Origin: Nitrospirota bacterium
GTDB taxonomy: Bacteria > Nitrospirota > UBA9217
DNA length: 64,000 nucleotides
Direction of reading: 5' to 3'
Assembly: GCA_023229435.1 (NCBI GenBank)
Contig: JALNZF010000009.1
Coordinates: forward strand, 33,966-97,965
Under the pieces are notes generated by a model. The model was not told the origin of the DNA and searched no databases. It worked only from the letters and a program-made list of their open reading frames with translations. How positions within the stretch are numbered: position 1 is the stretch's first letter; every line of letters begins with the position of its first letter. The translations under genes were made by a program, and so were the position numbers. Positions 8,706 to 16,700 of this stretch are shown in pieces.

Positions 8706-9307
8706 TTCTGCTTGCCTATCTTCGGTTCTGTGCCTGCAAGGAGCCGCTTGATGTTCTCCCGGTGCCGATAATAGATCATGCTGAAAATGAAGAGGGAAAG
8801 CAACGCGTAGGGTTTTGAAACAGGTGAGACCACAATAAAGGTAACCCCAAGGTAACAGGCGAAGGAAATTAAAGCGGCTAGTGATGAATAGCGAAAAATG
8901 AATGCGGCCAGAAGCCAGATAAGAAGGCAGAGGAGCCCTATCCAGGGGGCAACAGCAAGGACCACGCCATAACTGGTTGCCACCCCTTTTCCACCTTTGA
9001 ATTTAAGATAGACGGGGAAATTATGTCCCAGGACAGCGGCAGCCCCTGACAAGACCGTTGCTGTATCGTCATAAAAAATTGACTTCGCGAGCAGCACGGG
9101 AATGACGCCTTTCAGCGCATCAGCCAGAAGGGTCAGGACGGCAGCCTTTTTTCCCGCGGCCCGAAGCACGTTGGTAGCGCCAATGTTGCCGCTCCCGATG
9201 GTCCGTACATCAACGTCGGAAAAAAGTTTACTGAACAGGAGTCCGAACGGCACGGCACCGAGGAGGTAGGATAAGAGGATCGCGAGTATCTGGATGAGTG
9301 TATCCAT
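8702..9307 (-). CDS. plsY: Glycerol-3-phosphate acyltransferase PlsY
   Basis: A 201-residue inner-membrane enzyme that transfers the acyl group from acyl-phosphate to glycerol-3-phosphate, the first step of phospholipid synthesis. Conserved blocks are present: SYLLGAVPFG, the SGNIGATN motif in the first cytosolic loop, KGVIPVLLA, GHNFPVYLKFKGGKGVAT, and five or so hydrophobic segments. ATG 9307 is the family-typical start (MDTLIQILAILLSYLLG); the frame upstream overlaps pgsA and is not family-like. It lies 5 bases after pgsA. Placed between pgsA and a barrel gene in the Kdo/lipid A run. Confidence 0.95.
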   Translation of the reverse strand: MDTLIQILAILLSYLLGAVPFGLLFSKLFSDVDVRTIGSGNIGATNVLRAAGKKAAVLTLLADALKGVIPVLLAKSIFYDDTATVLSGAAAVLGHNFPVYLKFKGGKGVATSYGVVLAVAPWIGLLCLLIWLLAAFIFRYSSLAALISFACYLGVTFIVVSPVSKPYALLSLFIFSMIYYRHRENIKRLLAGTEPKIGKQK

Positions 9308-9312
9308 AGCTG

Positions 9313-9861
9313 CTAGTTCAGTTTCTTCCAGTAGGTCCTGAAGTACTGATACGCTGAATATACGGAGAGAATCATTGCAATCCAGAGTGCGTACCTCCCG
9401 AGTTCTCTCATCCAATCCTTGGTAAAGGCATGATCAAGAAGAAGGGAAAGAACTGCGGTAATTTGGGCACCTACTTTGTATTTTCCGACGGTTTCTGCCG
9501 GAATGATAATACCGTCGCTCGATGCAATTGCGCGGAGACCGGTGACAGCAAACTCCCTCCCGATGATCAGGATCGCCATCCAAGAATGGACAATGTGCGG
9601 GGGTAATTCCACTAAGATGACTAGTGCGGACATAATCAATATCTTATCCGCAATAGGGTCAAGAAGCTTCCCCATTTTGGTCACCTGCCCCCATTTTCGC
9701 GCTAAATAGCCATCGAGCCAGTCCGTGGCCGAGGCAAGCGAGAACACAATGCCCGCAGCAAGCGTCCGTCCCGGGCTCGGGTCGAGCATGAGCACGATAA
9801 AAATGGGCACCGATACTATCCTGCTGAGTGAAAGCAGGTTCGGTACGTTGAATATTTTCAG
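9313..9861 (-). CDS. pgsA: CDP-diacylglycerol--glycerol-3-phosphate 3-phosphatidyltransferase
   Basis: An integral membrane CDP-alcohol phosphotransferase that commits CDP-diacylglycerol to phosphatidylglycerol. The hallmark D-G-X2-A-R-X8-G-X3-D-X3-D is intact (DGYLARKWGQVTKMGKLLD, then PIAD), with several hydrophobic helices. I place the start at CTG 9861: a strong GGAGGAGG site (9867-9874) lies five bases upstream, the CTG forms a 4-base CTGA overlap with the stop of the acyltransferase gene, and the protein then begins KIFNVPNLLSLSRI as in the family. The alternative ATG at 9897 overlaps the upstream gene by 40 bases and would put the ribosome site inside the coding sequence. Confidence 0.93.
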   Translation of the reverse strand: MKIFNVPNLLSLSRIVSVPIFIVLMLDPSPGRTLAAGIVFSLASATDWLDGYLARKWGQVTKMGKLLDPIADKILIMSALVILVELPPHIVHSWMAILIIGREFAVTGLRAIASSDGIIIPAETVGKYKVGAQITAVLSLLLDHAFTKDWMRELGRYALWIAMILSVYSAYQYFRTYWKKLN

Positions 9862-10757
9862 GGTTGCCTCCTCCACCGGCGGTGCATCCAGACCCATTGT
9901 TCCGGGTTTCTTCGTATGGTGTCTTCTATCTTCTTCGTAAGCATGGCGGTAGTGGTTATGATATCTTTTTCACGGTCACCCGTGAGAACCAGTTCAAGCG
10001 GTCCTTCGACGGTAATGGCATGCTTGTTGTCCCGGGTGCGCTGGATGTAACCGAAGATCACCGGTGCACCGAATTTAAGCGCCATTGATGCCGCCGCCGT
10101 CGGGGTCCAGGCGCGTAAGCCCATGAAGTCCACGAAAGCGCTCTCCACATCCGTGTCCTGGTCGATGAGGATACCCATGATGCGGTTTTCTTTGAACACC
10201 CGGACCAGTTCCCTGGATGCACCCGGCCTGCTGCGCAGGATCGTTCTCACACCCATTCTTGCGCGCAGTCCCACGATCATATCGTTTACCTGCTCCGGTT
10301 CTATGGGCGCTGCTATCACACTGAGGTTGTACCGGGCTGCCACGGCATGTCCCATAATCTCCCAGTTGCCGATATGACCGGTAACATAGATCACTCCTTT
10401 GCCGATGCCGATCGCAGCGCGGAGTGCTTCCTCTCCCCGAAATTCAATGACCTGCTCAAGACGGCGAGGCGTCATGAGCATGACCTCAAGCAGACACTTG
10501 CCCAGATGGAGAAAGCAGCCTCTGGCCGTATGGCGTATCCATGAACGCTCTTTTTCAGGGAACGCCAGCGTCAGGTGTGTAAGCGCCCTGTTCCGTTCCC
10601 GGGGAAGCAGATAGTATGCAATGAAACCGAGCACCCCTCCCGCCCAAACTCCCACTCGATACGGCACGAGCAGCGAAAATAACCTTACCAGTCTGGTTAT
10701 CCATATCAAGGACAGACGGGTTGTCCATTTTCGTGTCTTCAGTACCCACTCGCTCAT
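9858..10757 (-). CDS. Lysophospholipid/lipid A acyltransferase, LpxL/HtrB family
   Basis: A 299-residue family member that adds a secondary acyl chain to Kdo-lipid A or a similar acceptor at the inner membrane. Seen: the N-terminal hydrophobic region (FSLLVPYRVGVWAGGVLGFIAYYLL), NRALTHLTLAFPEKE, and the catalytic H-X4-E motif in GHIGNWE. Its ATG overlaps the kdsC stop as ATGA and its own stop overlaps pgsA. The position right after the Kdo genes supports a lipid A late acyltransferase; the exact chain and position cannot be read. Confidence 0.9.
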   Translation of the reverse strand: MSEWVLKTRKWTTRLSLIWITRLVRLFSLLVPYRVGVWAGGVLGFIAYYLLPRERNRALTHLTLAFPEKERSWIRHTARGCFLHLGKCLLEVMLMTPRRLEQVIEFRGEEALRAAIGIGKGVIYVTGHIGNWEIMGHAVAARYNLSVIAAPIEPEQVNDMIVGLRARMGVRTILRSRPGASRELVRVFKENRIMGILIDQDTDVESAFVDFMGLRAWTPTAAASMALKFGAPVIFGYIQRTRDNKHAITVEGPLELVLTGDREKDIITTTAMLTKKIEDTIRRNPEQWVWMHRRWRRQP

Positions 10758-11272
10758 GAAGTATGCAGCTTGCCCTGATGCTTCAGGATGAGGTTGATGA
10801 ATTCACGCACTGCCCCCCTCCCGCCCGCTGTTTTGGTGACCATATCCACATGCGGCATCACGGAGGGGTCCGCATCCGCAACGGTCACGGCCAGACCCGT
10901 GCGCTTGAAAATTCCCGCATCCACGACATCATCCCCCATATACGCAACGTCATCGGAGCGAAACCCGAACTTTTTCAGGATCGATTCATATACCTCGATC
11001 TTTTCGTGCGTGCCCTGATATACCTCTTTAATGCCGAGCTCACGCGCACGGATGTTCACGACCTCTGATTTTCTGCCGGTGATAATGCCGACGATAATGC
11101 CGGCCTTTTGGGCCATTTTTATCCCATGGCCGTCGCGAACATGGAATGCTTTGAGCTCATTGCCCTGATTGTCAAGCATGATCCTGCCGTCGGTCAGCAC
11201 ACCATCGACGTCAAGCAACAAAAGCTTGATCTTTTTCGCCTTCGACTGGATTGTTGTTTTGGTTTTTCTCAT
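10754..11272 (-). CDS. kdsC: 3-deoxy-D-manno-octulosonate 8-phosphate phosphatase
   Basis: A 172-residue HAD-type phosphatase that removes the phosphate from Kdo-8-P to give Kdo. The nucleophile motif LLLDVDGVLTDGRI is near the N-terminus, and VAYMGDDVVD supplies the later acidic motif; the capless short length is typical of KdsC. ATG 11272 is preferred (GGAG seven bases upstream); a GTG at 11287 is in frame. It sits 78 bases after kdsD and overlaps the acyltransferase start by four bases. Confidence 0.95.
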   Translation of the reverse strand: MRKTKTTIQSKAKKIKLLLLDVDGVLTDGRIMLDNQGNELKAFHVRDGHGIKMAQKAGIIVGIITGRKSEVVNIRARELGIKEVYQGTHEKIEVYESILKKFGFRSDDVAYMGDDVVDAGIFKRTGLAVTVADADPSVMPHVDMVTKTAGGRGAVREFINLILKHQGKLHTS

Positions 11273-11350
11273 ACACTCACTCCGCACGCAGCTTGCCCTC
11301 GAATGTCTCAGTCGGGGGAACTCCCAGCTCTGAACTATGAACTGTTTTCA

Positions 11351-12319
11351 TCACACCACCCCCGCCTTCAGCAGATCGTGGAGATGGATAACTCCCTCAG
11401 GCACTTCATTCCGGTCTGCAACGATGAGACAGGTAATGGAGTTTTTCTCCATAATGGACACAGCCTCTGCCGCAAGGGAATCTTTATTGGCTACCTTCGG
11501 ATTTTTCGTCATGATGTCCTTTGCTTCTTTTTTGAGAAGATTCTCACCCGATTTTTCGGTTTTTTCCATCCAGCGCCTGAGATCGCCGTCAGAAATAATG
11601 CCGACCAGTTTCCCTGCTGCGTTCACGACAGCGGTGACCCCCATCTTCTTTGAGGATATTTCATAGATCGCATCCTTGATCAGTGTCCCTTCGGAGACCA
11701 CGGGGACGGCTTCTTCCGTATGCATCAGATCGCGTACACGGAGCAAAAGCTTCTTGCCAAGTGCGCCTCCGGGATGGAAACAGGCAAAATCTTCTTCCTT
11801 GAATCCACGCTGGTCCAACAGCACAACGGCAAGGGCGTCTCCCATGGCGAGCGCCGCTGTGGTGCTTGCCGTCGGAACAAGTCCGAGCGGACAGGCCTCC
11901 TCCTTCACGCTGACATCGATCACCACATCGCTGTTCTTCGCAAGTGTAGACTCCGGATTCCCCGTGAGCGCGATGATGCCGATCCCGAGCCGCTTGAGCG
12001 ACGGCAGCATCCTTGAGAGTTCATCGGTCTCGCCGCTGTTGGAGAGCGCTATCACCGTGTCCCCTCTCATGACCATCCCGAGGTCTCCGTGGATGCCCTC
12101 GGCCGGATGCAGGAAGAGCGCGGGTGTGCCGGTGGAAGCAAGCGTGGCAGCGATCTTCTTGCCGATGAGGCCGGACTTACCCATGCCGGTTACGACCACG
12201 CGGCCTTCGCAGTTCAGGATCATTGTTACGGCCTGTTCGAATCGTCCGTCAATGCGGTCAATAAGCGACGCAATAGCCCCGGCTTCTATTTTCAGAACCT
12301 TTTTCGCCCGTTCTATCAT
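11351..12319 (-). CDS. kdsD: Arabinose-5-phosphate isomerase
   Basis: 322 residues that interconvert ribulose-5-P and arabinose-5-P, the entry to Kdo. An N-terminal SIS domain (GRVVVTGMGKSGLIGKKIAAT, HPAEGIHGDLGM, ALSNSGETDEL) is followed by two CBS domains (from about 200: DLMHTEEAVPVV and DIMTKNPKVANKD), the standard KdsD architecture. The ATG overlaps the kdsA stop as ATGA. The gap after it (11273-11350) holds a short decayed 7-base repeat (TCTGAAC TATGAAC). Confidence 0.95.
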   Translation of the reverse strand: MIERAKKVLKIEAGAIASLIDRIDGRFEQAVTMILNCEGRVVVTGMGKSGLIGKKIAATLASTGTPALFLHPAEGIHGDLGMVMRGDTVIALSNSGETDELSRMLPSLKRLGIGIIALTGNPESTLAKNSDVVIDVSVKEEACPLGLVPTASTTAALAMGDALAVVLLDQRGFKEEDFACFHPGGALGKKLLLRVRDLMHTEEAVPVVSEGTLIKDAIYEISSKKMGVTAVVNAAGKLVGIISDGDLRRWMEKTEKSGENLLKKEAKDIMTKNPKVANKDSLAAEAVSIMEKNSITCLIVADRNEVPEGVIHLHDLLKAGVV

Positions 12320-13137
12320 TGTTTTATGATCCTATCGATCTCCCGGACCTGCTTGAGCAACGCGGGAAGTTCGTCCAGGCTCAGCATGTTCGGCCCGTCA
12401 CAAAGCGCTTTGTCGGGGCAGGCATGCACTTCCATGAACAAGGCGTCAATGCCGGCCGCTGCTGCGGCCCTCGCGAGATGGGGAACGAACTTCCGGTCTC
12501 CTGATGATGCGGTCCCCCCCGCTCCCGGCAACTGCACCGAGTGGGTCGCGTCGAATACCACGGGGTAACCCAACTCCCGTATGATCGGCAGTGAACGCAT
12601 GTCCGCAACAAGGTTATTATACCCGAACGATACCCCGCGTTCGGTTATGATGATCTTGTCGTTGCCCGTGGAAGCCGCCTTCTCAGCCGCATTCTTGATG
12701 TCCCAGGGCGCCAGAAACTGCCCCTTTTTGATGTTTACCACCCTGTTGGTCTTTGCGACGTCCATGACAAAATCGGTCTGTCTGCACAGAAAAGCGGGCA
12801 CCTGAATGATATCCAGGACCTCGGCAGCCGGCCCGATTTCCTCAAATCGGTGAACGTCCGAGAGGAGCGGCAGGCGCAGTTCCCTGCCGACGCGAGAGAG
12901 TATCCGGAGACCTTCCTTCATCCCCGGCCCCCGAAAGGACTTCGCCGAACTGCGGTTCGCCTTGTCGAAGGATGATTTGAAAATAAATGGAATGCCGAGG
13001 TCCCCGGTTATCTCTTTGAGCCGTGCGGCGGCTTCGAGAGTCGAACCCTCCGACTCGATCACACACGGACCCGCGATCAGGACAAAAGGGTTTTGTCCAC
13101 CGATGCGGATGTCCTTTATCGATAGTTCACGGGTCAC
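12316..13137 (-). CDS. kdsA: 2-dehydro-3-deoxyphosphooctonate aldolase (Kdo-8-P synthase)
   Basis: 273 residues, a TIM-barrel enzyme condensing arabinose-5-P with phosphoenolpyruvate. Family blocks seen: FVLIAGPCVIESEG, FKSSFDKANRSS, RGPGMKEGLRIL, the LAPWD/ITERGVSFGYNNLV segment and FDATHSVQLPG. Overlaps of four bases with pyrG upstream and kdsD downstream place it in one translational unit. The asparagine that marks metal-independent forms versus the metal-binding cysteine can be judged at AGPCVIE: a cysteine is present, consistent with the metal-dependent class, though I infer this without an alignment. Confidence 0.96.
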   Translation of the reverse strand: MTRELSIKDIRIGGQNPFVLIAGPCVIESEGSTLEAAARLKEITGDLGIPFIFKSSFDKANRSSAKSFRGPGMKEGLRILSRVGRELRLPLLSDVHRFEEIGPAAEVLDIIQVPAFLCRQTDFVMDVAKTNRVVNIKKGQFLAPWDIKNAAEKAASTGNDKIIITERGVSFGYNNLVADMRSLPIIRELGYPVVFDATHSVQLPGAGGTASSGDRKFVPHLARAAAAAGIDALFMEVHACPDKALCDGPNMLSLDELPALLKQVREIDRIIKQ

Positions 13138-14795
13138 GGTTTCTTCCCCTGCTCCCGCTGTTTCAACGCAGCGGCAATGAAGGACGTAAAGAGCGGGTGC
13201 GGTTTGCGCGGTGTCGATTTAAACTCCGGGTGGAACTGGCACCCGAGGAACCAGGGGTGATTCTTCAGTTCCACGATCTCGACCAGTTCATTGTCAGGAG
13301 AGATCCCGCTGATCACGAGCCCTGCGGCTTTCAATACGTCCCGATAGCTGTTGTTGAATTCATAGCGGTGGCGATGGCGCTCGAAGATATCATCCATTCC
13401 GTAGGCCTGGTGTGCCAGCGTCCCCTTCTCTATCTTGCAGGGGTAGGCTCCCAAACGCATGCTGCCGCCCTTGTCGCTCGTAAGGTCCCGCTTCTGCATG
13501 GACTGGCTCCGATAATCGTACCAGTGTTCGAGCAGGTAGATAACGGGGTGGGCCGTTTTTTGGTCGAATTCCGAGCTGTTCGCGTCCCGGATGTCGGCCA
13601 GATCACGTGCGATCTCGATCACGGCGCACTGCATACCGAGACAAATTCCGAAGTAGGGTATGTTTCCCTCCCGCGCGAATTTTACGGCTTCTATCTTTCC
13701 TTCCACCCCGCGGATGCCGAATCCTCCCGGAACAAGGATCCCGTCCATGCCCTTGAGCACTTCCTGCGCGCCCTTGTTTTCAATGTCTTCCGAATCCATC
13801 CAACTGATGAACACTTTCGCGTCATTGGCGATCCCGCCGTGAGTAAGCGCTTCGCACAGGCTCTTGTACGCTTCCTTGAGTTCTATATATTTACCGACCA
13901 GGGCGATCGTAACGTTTCTCGCCGGATGCTTGGCTTTCCGAACGATCGTTTCCCACGCGGTGAGGTCGTTGCTCGGGACCGTGAGCTCGAGCGCTTCGAG
14001 GATCCGGTCGTCAAGTCCCTCGGCATGCAGCTTCAAAGGGACCTCGTAGATCGATTGTACGTCCTGCGCGGAAATAACGCAATTTTCCTCCACATTGCAG
14101 AACAGTGCGATCTTCTTCTTCATGTCGTTTGGAATGAGGCGATCGCTGCGGCACAGGAGAATATTGGGCTGGATACCGATGGACAGAAGCTCCTTCACGC
14201 TATGCTGCGTGGGTTTTGATTTAAGCTCATCCGCAGCCTGGATGAACGGCACGAGGGTCAGGTGAATATAGAGCACATTCTGCCTGCCGAGGTCGTATCT
14301 GAGCTGCCGGATGGCTTCGAGGAACGGGAGACTCTCGATATCGCCGATGGTGCCGCCGATCTCCACAATGACGACGTCTTCATCGTCCGCAAGGTCCGTT
14401 ATCGCGCGTTTGATCTCATTGGTGATGTGCGGCACGACCTGGACCGTGCCCCCGAGATAGTCACCTCGCCGTTCCTTGGTGATCACATTGTTGTAGATCC
14501 TGCCGGAGGTGAAGTTGTTCTTCTGACCCGTGTTGACATTGGTATACCGCTCATAGTGGCCGAGATCAAGGTCCGTCTCCGCTCCGTCATCGGTCACATA
14601 CACCTCTCCGTGCTGGTAGGGGCTCATGGTGCCGGGGTCGACGTTGATATAGGGATCGAGCTTCAAAAACGTGACCTTCAGCCCCCGCGCCTCGAGGAGG
14701 GCCCCGATCGATGCGGCAGCGAGGCCTTTGCCCAGCGATGAGACCACGCCACCGGTAACGAAAATGTATTTTGTCGGCGTCTTTTTCTTGTCCAT
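13134..14795 (-). CDS. pyrG: CTP synthase
   Basis: About 553 residues that aminate UTP to CTP with glutamine. The synthetase domain begins KYIFVTGGVVSSLGKGLAAASIG; the glutaminase domain carries the nucleophile in FGICLGMQ and the late histidine-glutamate FHPEFKS. CTP feeds CMP-Kdo (kdsB) and CDP-diacylglycerol (pgsA), both encoded in this run, which explains the location. ATG 14795 is preferred; an in-frame TTG at 14807 overlaps the kdsB stop. Confidence 0.97.
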   Translation of the reverse strand: MDKKKTPTKYIFVTGGVVSSLGKGLAAASIGALLEARGLKVTFLKLDPYINVDPGTMSPYQHGEVYVTDDGAETDLDLGHYERYTNVNTGQKNNFTSGRIYNNVITKERRGDYLGGTVQVVPHITNEIKRAITDLADDEDVVIVEIGGTIGDIESLPFLEAIRQLRYDLGRQNVLYIHLTLVPFIQAADELKSKPTQHSVKELLSIGIQPNILLCRSDRLIPNDMKKKIALFCNVEENCVISAQDVQSIYEVPLKLHAEGLDDRILEALELTVPSNDLTAWETIVRKAKHPARNVTIALVGKYIELKEAYKSLCEALTHGGIANDAKVFISWMDSEDIENKGAQEVLKGMDGILVPGGFGIRGVEGKIEAVKFAREGNIPYFGICLGMQCAVIEIARDLADIRDANSSEFDQKTAHPVIYLLEHWYDYRSQSMQKRDLTSDKGGSMRLGAYPCKIEKGTLAHQAYGMDDIFERHRHRYEFNNSYRDVLKAAGLVISGISPDNELVEIVELKNHPWFLGCQFHPEFKSTPRKPHPLFTSFIAAALKQREQGKKP

Positions 14796-14803
14796 TCCTG
14801 TTC

Positions 14804-15577
14804 TCAACTTTCTTCGAGCCTTTTCAATATTTTACCCAAATCATCGGGGATGTCAACACCAAACGATTCATAACGGGTTATTACAACCTTTATTCTGTGG
14901 CCATTCTCCAGCGCGCGAAGCTGCTCGAGCTTTTCCACGGCTTCGAGCGGGGTCCGGGGTATGTTCGCGTAGTCGAGGAGAAAATCCCTGCGGTACACAT
15001 AGAGCCCGATGTGCTTGTACAGGGGGCCTTCAAGGGATAATTCCTTCCATGAGCTTTTGCCGGCCCAGGCGTCGCGGTCCCAGGGAATGGGCGCGCGGGA
15101 AAAATAGAGCGCAAAACCGTTTTTGTCGAAGACCACCTTGACCACATTCGGGTCAAAGGCCTCTTCACGGTCCTCGATCTTTTTGCAAAGCGTTCCCATC
15201 GGAATGGATGCGTTCTGCACCAGCGGCGAAATAGCCTCATCGATCATCTCGGGCCGGATCAGGGGTTCGTCCCCCTGCACGTTGACCACGATAGCGCAGT
15301 CAAGAGACTTAGCGACTTCAGCGATCCGGTCCGTGCCCGTGGCATGATGAGGTGATGTCATCATCGCCTCGCCGCCGAACGACTTCACGGCACTGAGAAT
15401 GCGCTCATCATCGGTTGCCACAATGACCCGATGGATCAGCTTTGAAAGCCTGGTGCGTTCATAGACCCACTGGATCATGGGCTTTCCTTTGATGTCGGCA
15501 AGGGCCTTGCCCGGGAAGCGAGTTGAGCCGTAGCGGGCGGGGATGACTGCGATGATCGAATCCTTTTCATTTTTCAT
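14804..15577 (-). CDS. kdsB: 3-deoxy-manno-octulosonate cytidylyltransferase (CMP-Kdo synthetase)
   Basis: 257 residues, a GT-A-like nucleotidyltransferase activating Kdo with CTP. It opens DSIIAVIPARYGSTRFPGKAL; VVNVQGDEPLI and the later GVDIPDDL end match the family. ATG 15577 gives the family-typical N-terminus; the open frame extends 52 codons further into non-conserved sequence. Length is normal. It lies 49 bases after uxs and is followed directly by pyrG. Confidence 0.96.
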   Translation of the reverse strand: MKNEKDSIIAVIPARYGSTRFPGKALADIKGKPMIQWVYERTRLSKLIHRVIVATDDERILSAVKSFGGEAMMTSPHHATGTDRIAEVAKSLDCAIVVNVQGDEPLIRPEMIDEAISPLVQNASIPMGTLCKKIEDREEAFDPNVVKVVFDKNGFALYFSRAPIPWDRDAWAGKSSWKELSLEGPLYKHIGLYVYRRDFLLDYANIPRTPLEAVEKLEQLRALENGHRIKVVITRYESFGVDIPDDLGKILKRLEES

Positions 15578-15626
15578 AAGCTGCAACTCGTCGATAATTT
15601 GGAGATTGACGATAGGAACCTGTAGG

Positions 15627-16571
15627 TTATTTGGTAATAGAGCCGACCAATTCCTTCTTGAAATACTCAATGGTCCTCTTGAGCCCTTCGTCCACCGAGA
15701 CCTTGGGCTTCCATCCGAGTTTCTCCCCTGCAAGGGTAATATCAGGCATCCGCTGCGAGGGATCGTCGGAGGGAAGAGGCTTGAACGATATTTTCGATTT
15801 TGAACCGGTCATGGCAATGATCTTCTTCGCGAAGTCCAGGATCGTGTATTCATCCGGATTCCCGATGTTCACGGGGCCGGTGAAGTTCTCACTGTTCATC
15901 AGCTTCACCATGCCGTCGATGAGATCGTCCACATAGCAAAAGGAACGGGTCTGTGAGCCTTTGCCGTAAACGGTGATGTCCTCTCCCCTGAGCGCCTGGA
16001 CGATGAAGTTGCTCACCACCCGGCCGTCGTCAGCCAGCATCCGGGGTCCGTAGGTGTTGAAGATGCGCATGATCTTGATGTCCACGCGGTTCTGGCGATG
16101 GTAGTCCATCATCAGGGTCTCGGCTGCGCGCTTTCCCTCATCATAGCAGCTCCGGATGCCGATGGGGTTCACGTTTCCCCAGTAGTCCTCTTTTTGCGGA
16201 TGCATTGCGGGATCGCCGTAGACTTCCGATGTGGACGCCAGGAGCATTCTCGCATTGACCCGCTTTGCGATGCCGAGCATGTTGAGCGTGCCTAATATAT
16301 TGGTCTTGATGGTCTTAACCGGATTGTGCTGATAGTGGATAGGCGAAGCAGGACATGCCAGATGATAGATCCTGTCCACCTCCAGCAGAATGGGAAGAAC
16401 AATGTCGTGCCGTACCAGCTCGAACGCGGGATTGCGCATAAACTCCGCAACGTTCGTCTTTCTGCCGGTAAAATAATTATCCAGACAAAGCACTTCATGT
16501 CCGTCTCTCAGCAGTCGTTCGCACAGGTGTGATCCTAAAAAGCCAGCACCGCCGGTTACCAGTATTCGCAT
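15627..16571 (-). CDS. UDP-glucuronate decarboxylase (UDP-xylose synthase)
   Basis: A 314-residue extended short-chain dehydrogenase that oxidises UDP-glucuronate and decarboxylates it to UDP-xylose. Seen: NAD site TGGAGFLGSHLC, the family-specific HLACPASPIHYQHNPVKTIK, the catalytic STSEVYGDP and YDEGKRAAE (Y-X3-K), and RIFNTYGPRM. This combination is characteristic of UXS rather than of generic epimerases. AAGGAG precedes ATG 16571. Its upstream neighbour makes the UDP-glucuronate substrate. Confidence 0.92.
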   Translation of the reverse strand: MRILVTGGAGFLGSHLCERLLRDGHEVLCLDNYFTGRKTNVAEFMRNPAFELVRHDIVLPILLEVDRIYHLACPASPIHYQHNPVKTIKTNILGTLNMLGIAKRVNARMLLASTSEVYGDPAMHPQKEDYWGNVNPIGIRSCYDEGKRAAETLMMDYHRQNRVDIKIMRIFNTYGPRMLADDGRVVSNFIVQALRGEDITVYGKGSQTRSFCYVDDLIDGMVKLMNSENFTGPVNIGNPDEYTILDFAKKIIAMTGSKSKISFKPLPSDDPSQRMPDITLAGEKLGWKPKVSVDEGLKRTIEYFKKELVGSITK

Positions 16572-16593
16572 GGTGTCTCCTTATTAGATAAAT

Positions 16594-16688
16594 GAATGAG
16601 GAGAGATGATGGACGACCGCTCGCTTCGCTCGCTAGGACGATGGACGCTATTTTAATCGTCCCTCGTCTCTCGTCCTTCTTCCCTCAC
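16594..16688. repeat. Inverted heptamer repeat array (uxs/ugd gap)
   Basis: In 7-base phase the right half reads TCGTCCC TCGTCTC TCGTCCT TCTTCCC (16657-16684). The left half holds the complementary words GATGGAC, GGACGAT and GGACGCT, so the array can fold back on itself. It fills the gap between the ugd stop (16701) and the uxs start region. Confidence 0.7.
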
Positions 16689-16700
16689 CGTTGCGCCGTC

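Noticed and set aside
11676..12329. A 217-codon plus-strand open frame
   Set aside because: It is antisense to kdsD; serine/proline-rich translation without domains.
13023..14219. A 398-codon plus-strand open frame
   Set aside because: It lies fully antisense to pyrG and the start of kdsA, both with intact family motifs, and its own translation has no recognisable domain.
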